Shown: positions 46,381 through 56,301 of the stretch, in pieces
Layout of the letters: each line of letters starts with the position of its first letter
Position numbering within the stretch: position 1 is the stretch's first letter
DNA from: Bacillus sp. AFS029637
Lineage (GTDB): Bacteria > Bacillota > Bacilli > Bacillales > Bacillaceae_G
Assembly: GCF_002584985.1 (NCBI RefSeq)
Contig: NZ_NUPZ01000033.1
Location: 1-63,705, forward strand
Direction of reading: 5' to 3'
Length of the DNA: 63,705 nt
Notes under the pieces: generated by a model
Database searches by the model: none
Seen by the model: the letters and a program-made list of their open reading frames with translations, nothing else
What the model was told of the DNA's origin: nothing
Program-made: the position numbers and the translations under genes

Positions 46381-47784
46381 ATGCATACAGAAGAAATTAA
46401 TTTTAAACAGATTATTGAAATGAATATGCTATATGAAACTTTACTCAATGAACTCGATATCGGGATTCATATTATTAATGAGGAAAGTAAAACAATTATC
46501 TATAACCGCAAAATGATGGAAATTGAATCAATGGACCGCTTAGATGTGCTACATAAGAGTCCTTTAGAGGTTTTTGCATTTGAAGAAAATGAAAATAGTA
46601 CTCTTATAGAAGCATTAAAATTTGGAAAAACAAACAAAAATATAAAACAAACGTATTTTAACAATAAAGGGCAAGAAATTACGACGATTAATGATACTTT
46701 CCCTATAATAGAAAATGGAAAAATTAAAGGCGCTATTGAAATATCAAAAGAGATGAGTCACTTAAAGCAAACAACAAGAATGAACCCTTCACGAAAACAA
46801 AATACTAAATTTACCTTTGATCACATAATTGGTGATTCTGGAGCCATTCAATCAATCATTGCGGAAGGAAAGAGAGTAATTCGTACATCCTCATCTATAC
46901 TTCTCGTAGGAGAAACAGGGACTGGTAAAGAGCTATTTGCACAAAGCATTCATAATGAAAGTCAACGTTCAACAAAACCGTTTATTTCACAAAACTGTGC
47001 CGCTATACCTGATACTCTAATGGAAAGCCTATTATTTGGTACGAATAAAGGTGCCTTTACAGGAGCAATAGATAAACCTGGTTTATTTGAAGAAGCAAAC
47101 GGAGGAACTTTGTTATTAGATGAAATCAACTCATTAAGTCCAACCCTTCAGGCTAAATTGCTACGGGCTATACAAGAAAAAACAATACGAAGAATCGGAG
47201 GTACACAAGAAAAGGAAATTGATGTTCGTATTATAGCAACTATCAATGAAGATCCCTGCACAGCCATTACACATGATCGACTAAGAGAAGACTTATATTA
47301 CCGATTAAGCGTCGTTACTTTATGCCTTCCGCCTTTACGGGAACGAAAAGAAGATATTCCAGCTCTTGTTCAGCACTTTATCGAAAAGTACAACATTCAA
47401 TTTGGACTCGATGTAACAGATGTAGATGTACATGTAAGGGATTTCTTGTATGCATATGATTGGCCTGGAAACGTACGAGAATTGGAACATATCATTGAAG
47501 GTTCAATGAATTTAGTTGAAGATGAAAATATTATTACAGCGTTTCATCTTCCCACTCGCTTTCGCGAACGAATAAAAAAAGAATTCAATATACACCCTTC
47601 ACTAACTAATAACGATACTGATGCACCTAAAACGTTAAAGCACACAATAGCAGAAATGGAAAAGAACTATATCAATCAAATTCTTAAAGAGAATGATGGC
47701 AACATCTCACAAGCTGCAAAATTTTTGGGATTAAGTAGACAAAATTTACAATATCGAATTAAAAAACTGCATTTACACATTTAA
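46381..47784 (+). CDS. Sigma-54-dependent transcriptional activator (RocR-like)
   Basis: This 467-residue enhancer-binding protein has a PAS-like sensory domain (about 15-125), an AAA+ domain (about 150-385) with Walker A GETGTGKE, the sigma-54 contact loop GAFTGA, Walker B GGTLLLDEIN, and a Fis-type helix-turn-helix at the end (NISQAAKFLGLSRQNLQYRIKKL). GAGGAG precedes ATG 46381. Its divergent neighbour has a sigma-54 promoter and AT-rich palindromes, so it is the likely activator. RocR is the nearest family by layout; the inducer may be an amino acid. Confidence 0.9.
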   Translation: MHTEEINFKQIIEMNMLYETLLNELDIGIHIINEESKTIIYNRKMMEIESMDRLDVLHKSPLEVFAFEENENSTLIEALKFGKTNKNIKQTYFNNKGQEITTINDTFPIIENGKIKGAIEISKEMSHLKQTTRMNPSRKQNTKFTFDHIIGDSGAIQSIIAEGKRVIRTSSSILLVGETGTGKELFAQSIHNESQRSTKPFISQNCAAIPDTLMESLLFGTNKGAFTGAIDKPGLFEEANGGTLLLDEINSLSPTLQAKLLRAIQEKTIRRIGGTQEKEIDVRIIATINEDPCTAITHDRLREDLYYRLSVVTLCLPPLRERKEDIPALVQHFIEKYNIQFGLDVTDVDVHVRDFLYAYDWPGNVRELEHIIEGSMNLVEDENIITAFHLPTRFRERIKKEFNIHPSLTNNDTDAPKTLKHTIAEMEKNYINQILKENDGNISQAAKFLGLSRQNLQYRIKKLHLHI

Positions 47785-47864
47785 AATGAACCTTTCTCGT
47801 AGCGTTACCATTTGGTAAAATATGTTATGATGAATATATAACATGCTAGAATGGGGCGATATAT

Positions 47865-48068
47865 ATGAGTAATAATAATAAATTAAAGCTATTACAATAC
47901 TTATACTTTTTCCCTGCCATGCTATGTATGATGTTATTCATTAGTACTGATATGAGTAGCTTTCCTTACGCAAAACTTTTAGGAACAATTAGCGGCTCCT
48001 TTGCAGCTATTATGCTTGCTGCTTTTTGGAATTTGAAGATACGTATGAAGAAAGAGAAATCTTCTTAA
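47865..48068 (+). CDS. Small two-helix membrane protein
   Basis: This 67-residue protein has two membrane segments (about 10-27 and 36-55) and a basic C terminus. I do not recognise the family. A GGGG-type site stands upstream of ATG 47865 and a strong terminator follows. The upstream region has the small palindrome TACCATTTGGTA. Confidence 0.65.
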   Translation: MSNNNKLKLLQYLYFFPAMLCMMLFISTDMSSFPYAKLLGTISGSFAAIMLAAFWNLKIRMKKEKSS

Positions 48069-48080
48069 CGCCAAAATATA

Positions 48081-48112
48081 AAAAAATCGAGCCTACACAG
48101 CTCGATTTTTTT
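48081..48112. terminator. Bidirectional terminator
   Basis: AAAAAATCGAGC and GCTCGATTTTTT around CTACACA, between the small membrane protein gene and truA. Confidence 0.9.
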
Positions 48113-48120
48113 ACTTATTA

Positions 48121-48858
48121 TTAAAACTCAACATTCTCCAAATACAAACCACTCGCCTCAGCAAGGCAATTAATTTGATTACGTTGTTTCGCCTCTAAAA
48201 TATTTGGAATTGCTTTCGCATCTAATTGACCTAATCCAACTTCAATTAATGCTCCAACAATTTTTCGTACCATGTTATGAAGGAATCCGTTACCACTTAC
48301 TCTAATTTGTACAAATCCTGCCTCTTCCATCACATCAAGTGAATATACTTCTCGAACCATAGACTTTTTCTTTGATTTCGCATTTGAAAAAGCAGTAAAG
48401 TCATGTGAACCAACTAAATGTTTCGCAGCTTCTTTCATACTCGCCACATTTAATTTTTTATTCACATGCATGCTGTATTTACGCATAAATGGATTTGTAT
48501 GCTCTTCATTCCAAATCTTATAAAGATATGTTTTTGCTTTTGAATTGTAACGAGCATGGAAGCGATCTTGTACTTCTTCTACACTCGTAATGCTAATATC
48601 GTTGGGTAAATATTGATTTAAATACTTTTTCACTTTATGTTCTACTAACTTCTCATCACTTTGAAAGTTAGCAACTTGATTCAAAGCATGTACACCAGCG
48701 TCTGTTCTACTACAACCGATAATTTCAATTTCTTTTCCGACCATTTCAGATATAACGCTTTCGATTTTTCCTTGAATCGTATTATCGTTATTACCGAGAC
48801 GTTGCCATCCTTTAAAACGTGCGCCATCGTACTGAATCGTTAATTTATAATTGTTCAT
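48121..48858 (-). CDS. truA: tRNA pseudouridine synthase TruA (paralogue)
   Basis: TruA makes pseudouridine at positions 38-40 of the tRNA anticodon arm. The 245-residue protein has the catalytic motif CSRTDAGVHA with its aspartate (about residue 52) and the FHNMVRKIVGA-like segment near the end (NGFLHNMVRKIVG). ATG 48858 follows AAGGAG; the ATG 15 bases upstream is less well placed. In Bacillus the usual truA is in the ribosomal protein region, so this may be the second copy. Confidence 0.9.
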   Translation of the reverse strand: MNNYKLTIQYDGARFKGWQRLGNNDNTIQGKIESVISEMVGKEIEIIGCSRTDAGVHALNQVANFQSDEKLVEHKVKKYLNQYLPNDISITSVEEVQDRFHARYNSKAKTYLYKIWNEEHTNPFMRKYSMHVNKKLNVASMKEAAKHLVGSHDFTAFSNAKSKKKSMVREVYSLDVMEEAGFVQIRVSGNGFLHNMVRKIVGALIEVGLGQLDAKAIPNILEAKQRNQINCLAEASGLYLENVEF

Positions 48859-48878
48859 TTTATTCTCCTTCATAGAAA

Positions 48879-48905
48879 ATATTCCCTCGTATCGTGAGGG
48901 AATAT
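48879..48905 (-). terminator. Terminator between rlmCD and truA
   Basis: ATATTCCCTC/GAGGGAATAT around a seven-base loop, followed on the minus strand by TTTTC. Confidence 0.75.
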
Positions 48906-48914
48906 GAATACACT

Positions 48915-50294
48915 TTACTTTCTAACAAGCTTCACTACATTTTCTACATGAGCTGTATGTGGGAACATATCAACTGGTTGCACATACTCCACTTCATAAC
49001 TCTTCATTAATGCTTGTACATCACGTGCTAATGAAGAAGGATTACAAGATACGTAAACAACTTGTTTCGGCTTCACTTTTAAAATTGTTTCCAGTAATTT
49101 ATCATCGCAACCTGTACGAGGTGGATCGACAACAATTACATCTGGACGCCATCCTTCTTTTACCCATTTCGGTAACCATTGTTCAGCTTTACCTGCTTCA
49201 TATTTCGTATTTGTAAATCCGTGACGCTTCGCATTTTTTCTTGCGTCTGCAATTGCTTCTGGAATTACATCCATACCACGTACTTCCGCTGCATCATTCG
49301 CAAGCCAAAGCCCAATTGTACCAACACCACAATACGCATCCACGATTTTCTCGTTTCCTGTTAAAGCAGCTGCTTTTTTCGCTTCATCATATAACACAAC
49401 TGTTTGTTCTGGATTTAGCTGGAAGAATGCACGTGCTGATAATTCAAATGATAAATCACCAAGCGTTTCTTGAATTACTTCTTTTCCAGCTAATTTAAAT
49501 GTTTTATCGCCAAAAATAACAGATGTTTTACGCCAGTTTACATTTTGCATAATTGATTTAACAGCTGGCATCTGTTTTTGTACTTCTGCAATAAATTGTT
49601 CTTTATTTGGCAACTCTTCTTTTGTTGTAATAAGTGTAACTTGTACTTCCCCTGTTTGAACTGCAGTACGTGTTACAATTGTACGTACTAAACCTTTTTG
49701 TTTTTTCTCATTGTAAATAGAAACGTTTAATTTTTCTAATATACGTCTTACAACTTTTGTCGCTTCATTCGTTGCTTTATGTTGAATCATACAGTGAGCG
49801 ATATCAATTAACTGATGTGAATTTTGTTTATATAGCCCTGTAATAACCTTTTCGTCTTTACGCCCTACTTGTAATTGACTCTTATTACGATAATGCCATG
49901 GATTTTCCATACCAAGCGTTGGACGAATTTTCTCTTCTAAACTGTTGTTCATATACTTCTCAAATGCTTGTACAACGATATCACGCTTTTGATTTAATTG
50001 TTCTTTATAATCTAAATGCTGCAGCTGACAGCCACCACACTCCTCATATACTGGACACGGTGCTTTCACACGATGTGGTGAAGCTTTACGAACTTTTTTC
50101 ACTTTCGCTTCAGCGAAGCCACGCTGAATTTTCGTTGTTTCAGCAACAACTTCTTCTCCTGGTAATGCTCCTGGAATGAAAACAACCTGTCTCTTAAAAT
50201 AACCAACGCCTTCTCCGTTAATCCCCAGACGTTTAATTGTCACAGGAAATGTTTGACCAACTTCCAACTTACTCTCATGTTGTTTTTGTATCAT
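48915..50294 (-). CDS. rlmCD: 23S rRNA (uracil-C5)-methyltransferase RlmCD
   Basis: This enzyme makes m5U at 747 and 1939 of 23S rRNA in B. subtilis (single RlmCD enzyme). The 459-residue protein has an N-terminal TRAM domain, 4Fe-4S cysteines [10 protein letters not shown] (about residue 80), SAM-binding motif [11 protein letters not shown] and the catalytic Cys in [12 protein letters not shown]. The alternative member RlmD is not distinguishable by eye. The following alkA is upstream and only 10 bases away. Confidence 0.9.
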   Translation of the reverse strand: MIQKQHESKLEVGQTFPVTIKRLGINGEGVGYFKRQVVFIPGALPGEEVVAETTKIQRGFAEAKVKKVRKASPHRVKAPCPVYEECGGCQLQHLDYKEQLNQKRDIVVQAFEKYMNNSLEEKIRPTLGMENPWHYRNKSQLQVGRKDEKVITGLYKQNSHQLIDIAHCMIQHKATNEATKVVRRILEKLNVSIYNEKKQKGLVRTIVTRTAVQTGEVQVTLITTKEELPNKEQFIAEVQKQMPAVKSIMQNVNWRKTSVIFGDKTFKLAGKEVIQETLGDLSFELSARAFFQLNPEQTVVLYDEAKKAAALTGNEKIVDAYCGVGTIGLWLANDAAEVRGMDVIPEAIADARKNAKRHGFTNTKYEAGKAEQWLPKWVKEGWRPDVIVVDPPRTGCDDKLLETILKVKPKQVVYVSCNPSSLARDVQALMKSYEVEYVQPVDMFPHTAHVENVVKLVRK

Positions 50295-50304
50295 TATTAC
50301 ACCT

Positions 50305-51168
50305 CTACTCTATACTTTTCCATAAATATAACGCTGCATAACTGCAGTATGGTTCACATTCTTGTTTCACGTTTTCTAAAAACGCATCACTCGGTTTATC
50401 CTCTAATTGAAATACACCTTGTACTGCACGCTGAATCCCGATGTCTGCTTTTGGAAACATATTTTTCCGTCCAAGCCCAAACATTAAAAAGTTTTGCACT
50501 GTCCATGCACCAATCCCCCTAATTGGTAACAATTGTGCTGCAACCCCTTCTTCTGTTTCGTTTTCTATTCTAGTTAAATCTAACTTACCACCTATAATAC
50601 ACTTTGCTAATCCTACCATATATTCAGCTTTTCGCTGACTAAATTTTTGCTCTCTCAATTCTTCAATTGAAATATTTGCTACTATTTCTGGAGTAGGGAA
50701 AAAGAATACACCGTTCTTCTCTGTTCCATATCGTTTTACAAATTGCTCTGTCAGCACAGTAGCAAATTTCAAATTTATTTGTTGATGAATAATACAGCGA
50801 AGTAAACACGCAAAATAATCGAATTCTAAAATAATTGGAGTATAAGCATATGTTTCAAATAGTGGACGTAATGATGTGTTTAAAAAATGATTTTGTATAT
50901 CTTGAAACGAATCATTCCAATGAAAAATGGCCTTCATTCGTTTCATTACTTTCTCCGAATCTCCTGCCTGACTAGAAATCCAAAATTGTGGATTTTGAAC
51001 AGTACCAATCCCTTGCAAACGGACAACAATCTGTTCCTCGTCTATACAAAGCGGGACATACATGACTTTCTCATCTAATTGAATGACGTTTAGTGGATCA
51101 AAAGATAAACGCTTTAACACTTCTTCAAAATGGTACGGATACTCTAACGTAACATGTTCGCTCCACAT
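50305..51168 (-). CDS. alkA: DNA-3-methyladenine glycosylase II (AlkA type)
   Basis: This enzyme removes alkylated bases. The 287-residue protein has a helix-hairpin-helix-GPD motif [16 protein letters not shown] and the catalytic aspartate in [12 protein letters not shown] (near residue 235), plus the AlkA-like N-terminal beta domain. It is 10 bases upstream of rlmCD, so the two are likely cotranscribed. Confidence 0.88.
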   Translation of the reverse strand: MWSEHVTLEYPYHFEEVLKRLSFDPLNVIQLDEKVMYVPLCIDEEQIVVRLQGIGTVQNPQFWISSQAGDSEKVMKRMKAIFHWNDSFQDIQNHFLNTSLRPLFETYAYTPIILEFDYFACLLRCIIHQQINLKFATVLTEQFVKRYGTEKNGVFFFPTPEIVANISIEELREQKFSQRKAEYMVGLAKCIIGGKLDLTRIENETEEGVAAQLLPIRGIGAWTVQNFLMFGLGRKNMFPKADIGIQRAVQGVFQLEDKPSDAFLENVKQECEPYCSYAALYLWKSIE

Positions 51169-51208
51169 ACGTTTTCCCCATCCTTTTTACACATCATTAT
51201 AGCATGAG

Positions 51209-51236
51209 AAAACCGCAAGCATACATGCTTACGGTT
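51209..51236 (-). terminator. Terminator overlapping the end of pdaA
   Basis: AACCGCAAGCAT and ATGCTTACGGTT pair with one G-U, followed on the minus strand by TTTTCTC. Confidence 0.72.
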
Positions 51237-52011
51237 GATTGCCTTTTACTAAGTCATCTAGACTTTTAAAATGATACCCTTTCTCGCGCAAATCATCAAT
51301 GATTTTTGCAAGTGCTTCTGCATTATCTTTTGATATTGCATGAAGTAATAAAATAGATCCTGGATGAATCATCGTCATTACATTATTATGCGCATATTGC
51401 CATCCTCTTTGCTGATCCACTTTCCAATCTAGAAATGCGAGTGACCAAAACACATTATAATAGCCCATTTCTTTCGTAAGAGCTAATGTTCTTTCACTAA
51501 ATACGCCGCGCGGAGGGCGTACATATTTCACTTCTTTTTGTCCAGTTACTTTTTTGATTTCTTCCGTTACACTCGTTAATTCTTCACGAAGTTTCTCATC
51601 ATTTACAGCTGTGAAATCAGGATGACTCCACGAATGATTCCCAATGATATGTCCTTCATCCTTCATTCTTAATAGCAAATCTTTTTGCGTTTTAATGTAA
51701 TGCCCTGTTACAAAGAAAGTTGCCGGTACTTTTTTCTCTTTTAATACATCTAAAATTTGGCCTGTGTATCCATTCTCATATCCATTATCGAACGTTAAAT
51801 AAATATCTTTTTTCTTTGTATCCCCTAAATAAAATCCGCCATTCTTTTGTAGTAAATCTGTATATAATTTCCCTGCATCTGGTACTGTTTCATCTTTAGG
51901 ACGTGGGATTCCCCAGTTATGTGGAGTATTTGTATAAGCCAATGCCGAAACTGGAACAAGTGCCATCATAATTGAAAAAATGAGACCTATATATAACCAT
52001 TTATATTTCAT
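51229..52011 (-). CDS. pdaA: Delta-lactam-biosynthetic peptidoglycan de-N-acetylase PdaA
   Basis: PdaA deacetylates N-acetylmuramic acid to start muramic delta-lactam formation in spore cortex. The 260-residue protein has a signal peptide, the NodB motif TFDNGYENGY (the PdaA form of TFDDG) and HSWSHPDF for the zinc site. ATG 52011 follows AAAGGAGAC; the longer start at 52029 is not needed. The cortex role is from the family. Confidence 0.93.
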   Translation of the reverse strand: MKYKWLYIGLIFSIMMALVPVSALAYTNTPHNWGIPRPKDETVPDAGKLYTDLLQKNGGFYLGDTKKKDIYLTFDNGYENGYTGQILDVLKEKKVPATFFVTGHYIKTQKDLLLRMKDEGHIIGNHSWSHPDFTAVNDEKLREELTSVTEEIKKVTGQKEVKYVRPPRGVFSERTLALTKEMGYYNVFWSLAFLDWKVDQQRGWQYAHNNVMTMIHPGSILLLHAISKDNAEALAKIIDDLREKGYHFKSLDDLVKGNQP

Positions 52012-52100
52012 AAATAGTCTCCTTTCCATATATAATCGTACCTGTAGTTTCTGTTGCTGTGCATTCTTTCATGCCGAACATGTTTTGCTATATATACCAA

Positions 52101-52135
52101 AAAAATGCATCTCGAATGATTCGAGATGCATTTTT
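52101..52135. terminator. Terminator between fumA and pdaA
   Basis: AAAAATGCATCTCGAAT and ATTCGAGATGCATTTTT form a near-perfect 16-base-pair stem; it immediately follows the fumarase stop on the minus strand. Confidence 0.9.
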
Positions 52136-52137
52136 AT

Positions 52138-53658
52138 TTACTTAAATACCGGTTCTTTAAAGCTTGCTAATTTTTCAAGTGATGTTTTATCAACATCTGC
52201 ATGTAAGCTATTACCATGAGAGTCCATCGTTACAACTGCTTTAAACCCATCGATACGTAAATGCCACATTGCTTCTGGAATACCGAACTGTAAGAAATCA
52301 ACATCTTTCACTTCTTTAATACATTCAGCGTAATATTGTGCTGCACCACCAATTGCATTTAAGTAAACACCACCGTGTTCTTCTAATGCAGCTAATGTTT
52401 TTGCACCCATACCACCTTTACCAATTACAGCACGAATACCGAACTTTTTCATAATATCGCCTTGGTATGGCTCCTCACGAATACTTGTCGTTGGACCTGC
52501 CGCTTTAATTTGCCATTTGTCATTTTCATCTTTTACTACAACTGGACCACAATGATAAATAATTTGTCCATTTAAATCTACAGGACAATCGTTATCCATT
52601 AAATGCTTATGAATTGCATCACGACCTGTATACATCATGCCATTAATCGTTACAACATCACCAACGCGAAGTTCACGAATTTGCTCTTCTGTAATTGGTG
52701 CTTGCAATACAATCTCACGTTGCTCTGTTTTTTCTTGTGCTTCTTGCTGAAGTGTATCTTCACCTTCTTGATATAGCCAATCCATAATTTCTCCTGTTTC
52801 AGGATGGATTTTCACACCTAGGCGACGATATGCCCAGCAATTATATGCAACAGATACATAGAAGCTAGCTGGCAGACGGTTATATACGCCAATTTTACAA
52901 CCAAGTAAAGTTGTTTCTCCGCCGAATCCCATTGTACCAATACCAAGCTTATTTGCATTTTCTAACACGTACTCTTCAAGTTGTTTTAGCTCTGGTACTG
53001 GATTGATGTCATCTAATGTACGGAATAATTGATTTTTTGCTAATTCGTAACCTGATGTACGGTCTCCCCCGATACCGACGCCGATTACACCTGCGCTACA
53101 TCCTTGACCTTGCGCTTGATATACTGCATGAAGAAGACATTTACGAATCCCTTCTAAATCGCGTCCTGCGCGTCCGAGTCCTTCTAATTCACATGGTAAG
53201 CTATATTGAATATTTTTATTCTCACAGCCGCCACCCTTTAAAATTAAACGTGCATCAATATAATCTTTTTCCCATTGTTCAAACTTAATAACAGGTGTAC
53301 CTGGTCCTAAGTTATTTCCGCTGTTGTCCCCAAACAGAGAATCAACAGAGTTTGGACGAAGTTTACCATCTTTTGTCGCCCGCTCAAGCGCACTATAGAT
53401 AGCTTCCTTCAGTTTTAATTGATTCACACCAACTGGTGTATAAATTTTAAATGTTGGCATACCTGTATCTTGGCAAATAGGCGAGATATTATCATCAGCC
53501 ATTTTAATGTTATTCGTAATTGTGCCAAGTGCCATCGCTGAACGAGTCCCTGCATTTTCTCGTTCTTTCGCTTGTTGAATCGCACGACGAACATCTTTCG
53601 GTAAATTCGTTGACGTTTCAACAATTAGTTGATACATGCTTTCTTGAAGCTTTTCCAT
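52138..53658 (-). CDS. fumA: Class I (4Fe-4S) fumarate hydratase
   Basis: This enzyme hydrates fumarate to malate. The 506-residue fused alpha-beta protein has the CQDTGMPTF motif, the GGCENKN motif and the C-terminal beta part with TTSIREEPYQGD and GKGGMG. ATG 53658 is preceded by GAGGGGG; the longer in-frame start overlaps this site. Class II fumC is the usual aerobic enzyme in Bacillus; this one is iron-sulphur dependent. Confidence 0.93.
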   Translation of the reverse strand: MEKLQESMYQLIVETSTNLPKDVRRAIQQAKERENAGTRSAMALGTITNNIKMADDNISPICQDTGMPTFKIYTPVGVNQLKLKEAIYSALERATKDGKLRPNSVDSLFGDNSGNNLGPGTPVIKFEQWEKDYIDARLILKGGGCENKNIQYSLPCELEGLGRAGRDLEGIRKCLLHAVYQAQGQGCSAGVIGVGIGGDRTSGYELAKNQLFRTLDDINPVPELKQLEEYVLENANKLGIGTMGFGGETTLLGCKIGVYNRLPASFYVSVAYNCWAYRRLGVKIHPETGEIMDWLYQEGEDTLQQEAQEKTEQREIVLQAPITEEQIRELRVGDVVTINGMMYTGRDAIHKHLMDNDCPVDLNGQIIYHCGPVVVKDENDKWQIKAAGPTTSIREEPYQGDIMKKFGIRAVIGKGGMGAKTLAALEEHGGVYLNAIGGAAQYYAECIKEVKDVDFLQFGIPEAMWHLRIDGFKAVVTMDSHGNSLHADVDKTSLEKLASFKEPVFK

Positions 53659-53821
53659 TGTTACTTCCCCCTCAATTGTGAACGCTACCAAAACGTTATG
53701 AGATGAAAATTCCATTGTTATACTCTTCAGCTATATATATTTCATGCTATTAAAGGATAAATGAAATTTTTCACAACTTGATTATACCTCTTTTTCTACC
53801 GTCCTTCTATTATCCGTACAG

Positions 53822-53856
53822 AAAAAGGCTACCAATTTTGTATTGGCAGCCTTTTT
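53822..53856. terminator. Terminator between SE1561 and fumA
   Basis: AAAAAGGCT-CCAAT and ATTGG-CCTTTTT pair with one small internal loop around TTTGT. Confidence 0.82.
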
Positions 53857-53862
53857 AATATA

Positions 53863-54045
53863 TTATTCGTCTTTTTTAAATTGCTCACATTTTAATTCTA
53901 ATTCATCTAACATCGCAAGAAGACGATCTACATCTTCTAACTCTACTTCTTCAGGTTCAATTGTATCAATTACTTCAATGAACATATTTAAACGTTCTTT
54001 TAAATATACTAATTGTGTATCTTTATCTTGAATTGCTTTTCCCAT
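53863..54045 (-). CDS. SE1561 family small protein
   Basis: This 60-residue acidic, helical protein with IEPEEVELEDVDRLLAMLDELE matches the SE1561 family as I recall it; function unknown. AAGGAGAGTGCC lies before ATG 54045 and a terminator after the stop. Confidence 0.75.
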   Translation of the reverse strand: MGKAIQDKDTQLVYLKERLNMFIEVIDTIEPEEVELEDVDRLLAMLDELELKCEQFKKDE

Positions 54046-54258
54046 GAAGGCACTCTCCTTTTAATTCGAGTTGCTTTTATTATACCGCAAAAATGATTAC
54101 TATGGACATAAAATTTCATCAATTTTGTCACAGTCATTCATGATAATGTAAGCCCTCTCTCTTTTTCTCCTGAAAAGTTTCACTTTATAAAAAGCACATA
54201 TTCTTCTATTATAGAGAATGGACAAATTGTTATTTCAATAGTCAAAGGAGTATTTCAT

Positions 54259-55386
54259 ATGACGATATCACAAAAAATGAAGCCGATTACTCCTTCTTAC
54301 GATCCATGGGAAGCGTATATGGACCTTGAAGAGTACGGCAAACTACTATTAACAAACGTTGAGTTTACAACGACAACGTTATGCAATATGCGTTGCGAGC
54401 ATTGCGCTGTTGGTTACACATTACAGCCGAAAGATCCAAATCCGCTTCCGATGGAGCTTTTATTAAAACGATTAGATGAGATTCCTCATTTACGTTCTTT
54501 AAGTATTACTGGCGGAGAACCTATGCTTTCAAAGAAATCCGTCGACAACTATGTAACACCACTCTTAAAATACGCCCATGAACGAGGCGTTCGCACTCAA
54601 ATCAACTCAAACTTAACTATAGATTTAGCACGTTACGAACAAATTATTCCTTATTTAGACGTACTGCACATTTCTCATAACTGGGGAACAATTGATGATT
54701 TCGTTGAAGGTGGATTTGCAATGATGGAGCGTAAACCTACTTATGAACAGCGTGCAAAATTATTTGAACGAATGATTACAAATAGTAAAGCTCTATCAGA
54801 TGCAGGTGTACTCGTATCAGCCGAAACGATGTTAAACAAAAGAACTCTACCACATATTGAACATATTCATCGTCAAATTGTCGAAGAAATGGGCTGTAAA
54901 CGTCACGAAGTACATCCAATGTATCCAAGTGATTTCGCGAGCAATCTAGAAATTTTAACAAAAGCTGAAATTCGTGATGCAATTGAACATTTACTAGAAA
55001 TTCGCGACGAAAATGTATGGATGTTATTTGGGACTTTACCTTTCTACGCTTGTAGCGATGACGAGCGGGACATCGCCACATTTAAAAAATTACAAGAAAG
55101 CAAAAATGTAACAGTCCGTAATGACCCTGATGGCCGTTCTCGTTTAAACGTCAATATTTTTGATGGAAATATTATCGTAACTGATTTCGGTGACGTACCA
55201 CTTCTAGGTAACGTACAAACAAACACACTACAAGAGGCTTATGACAAATGGAGTGCTTCAAAAACAGCAAAATCATTAAGCTGTCACTGTCCTGCAGTAA
55301 AATGCCTTGGACCGAACGTTCTTGTAAAAAACAGCTACTATCCAACAGAAGATTTCTTATCAAAAACAGCAAATATTACATTATAA
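54259..55386 (+). CDS. yfkAB: Radical SAM protein YfkAB
   Basis: This 375-residue radical SAM protein has the CNMRCEHC (CxxxCxxC) motif at about residue 42 and GGEPML; C-terminal cysteines (SCHCPAVKC) suggest a second cluster. In B. subtilis it is the fused product of yfkA and yfkB. The reaction is unknown. AAAGGAG precedes ATG 54259; a strong terminator follows at 55388. Confidence 0.9.
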   Translation: MTISQKMKPITPSYDPWEAYMDLEEYGKLLLTNVEFTTTTLCNMRCEHCAVGYTLQPKDPNPLPMELLLKRLDEIPHLRSLSITGGEPMLSKKSVDNYVTPLLKYAHERGVRTQINSNLTIDLARYEQIIPYLDVLHISHNWGTIDDFVEGGFAMMERKPTYEQRAKLFERMITNSKALSDAGVLVSAETMLNKRTLPHIEHIHRQIVEEMGCKRHEVHPMYPSDFASNLEILTKAEIRDAIEHLLEIRDENVWMLFGTLPFYACSDDERDIATFKKLQESKNVTVRNDPDGRSRLNVNIFDGNIIVTDFGDVPLLGNVQTNTLQEAYDKWSASKTAKSLSCHCPAVKCLGPNVLVKNSYYPTEDFLSKTANITL

Positions 55387-55387
55387 A

Positions 55388-55419
55388 CAAAAAACGTCAG
55401 CTTATAAGCTGACGTTTTT
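55388..55419. terminator. Bidirectional terminator between yfkAB and yfkD
   Basis: AAAAACGTCAGCTTA/TAAGCTGACGTTTTT forms a perfect stem, with T-runs on both strands. Confidence 0.92.
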
Positions 55420-55422
55420 ACG

Positions 55423-56220
55423 TTATTGCGAGTGGGAAGAAGAAATGAATTTAAAATATAAATGATCATGAATCGGAATCGCTGCTCCAATTCCCTGCGA
55501 GGTAATATTTTTCACAACAAGCCTTTTTTGATTTCCCTTTAACACAAGATACACTTCTCCGAATGTTACTTTTCCTTTTTCATTTACAGCTGGTGTATAA
55601 GCGTATAAATACCCAAGTTGACTCGGACTAATATTATACACACGCTCATGTCCCGTTCCATAACCAATCGTTGTTTTAAATGAAAGGGGCAATTGTACCT
55701 TTTCAAGCGCTTTTAGAAGCATCATTTTTTTCACATCAGCAGCATCTCTCATATCTGCCGTTAAATCACCCTCAACTGTCTTTTGCGTTTCTTGCTTATA
55801 ACGAAGTGGGTATAAGCGATCTCCCCCGCGGTTATCATACACATTGCGATTCACTTGCTTATACTCCCAATTAATTGATGTATCTATCGATTCATAATTT
55901 AATGCCCATTGTCCTAAATAAATTTTTGCCCTGTATCCCACAGCAAGTGGCGCATTTGAAATTGTCGTTTCATTAAACATCCGAATTAAGTCTGGATTTT
56001 CAATTGTAATGTTTGCCGTTTTCAATAATTCTTGAGCGAATTTACTTGGCTGTAAACGCGGCAAATCTTGTGCGTCATTTGGAAATGTATTATCTTTTGA
56101 AATATTTAAAACAGATGAAGGCACTTTTACTTCTACTGTCGTCTTTGCAAAACTACTGTTAGGAAATAATAAAATAAACGAGACCATAGTTGAAAGACAT
56201 ATGCTGTATACTCTTTTCAC
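55423..56220 (-). CDS. yfkD: YfkD family secreted protein
   Basis: This 265-residue protein has a signal peptide (SICLSTMVSFILLFPNSSFA) and then a beta-rich domain. It matches YfkD of Bacillus in length and order (yfkAB-yfkD-yfkE). Function unknown; likely outside the cytoplasmic membrane. The GGAAGGAG site is upstream of ATG 56220. Confidence 0.85.
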   Translation of the reverse strand: MKRVYSICLSTMVSFILLFPNSSFAKTTVEVKVPSSVLNISKDNTFPNDAQDLPRLQPSKFAQELLKTANITIENPDLIRMFNETTISNAPLAVGYRAKIYLGQWALNYESIDTSINWEYKQVNRNVYDNRGGDRLYPLRYKQETQKTVEGDLTADMRDAADVKKMMLLKALEKVQLPLSFKTTIGYGTGHERVYNISPSQLGYLYAYTPAVNEKGKVTFGEVYLVLKGNQKRLVVKNITSQGIGAAIPIHDHLYFKFISSSHSQ

Positions 56221-56301
56221 CTGTCTGGCTCCTTCCTACGTAAAGGTATATATACTACTTTGTTTATTGTTTTCTCTGGGTACAATTGTTATGCCTATTT
56301 T

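Noticed and set aside
50898-51078. Frame antisense to the start of alkA
   Set aside because: A shadow without signals; alkA itself has complete motifs.
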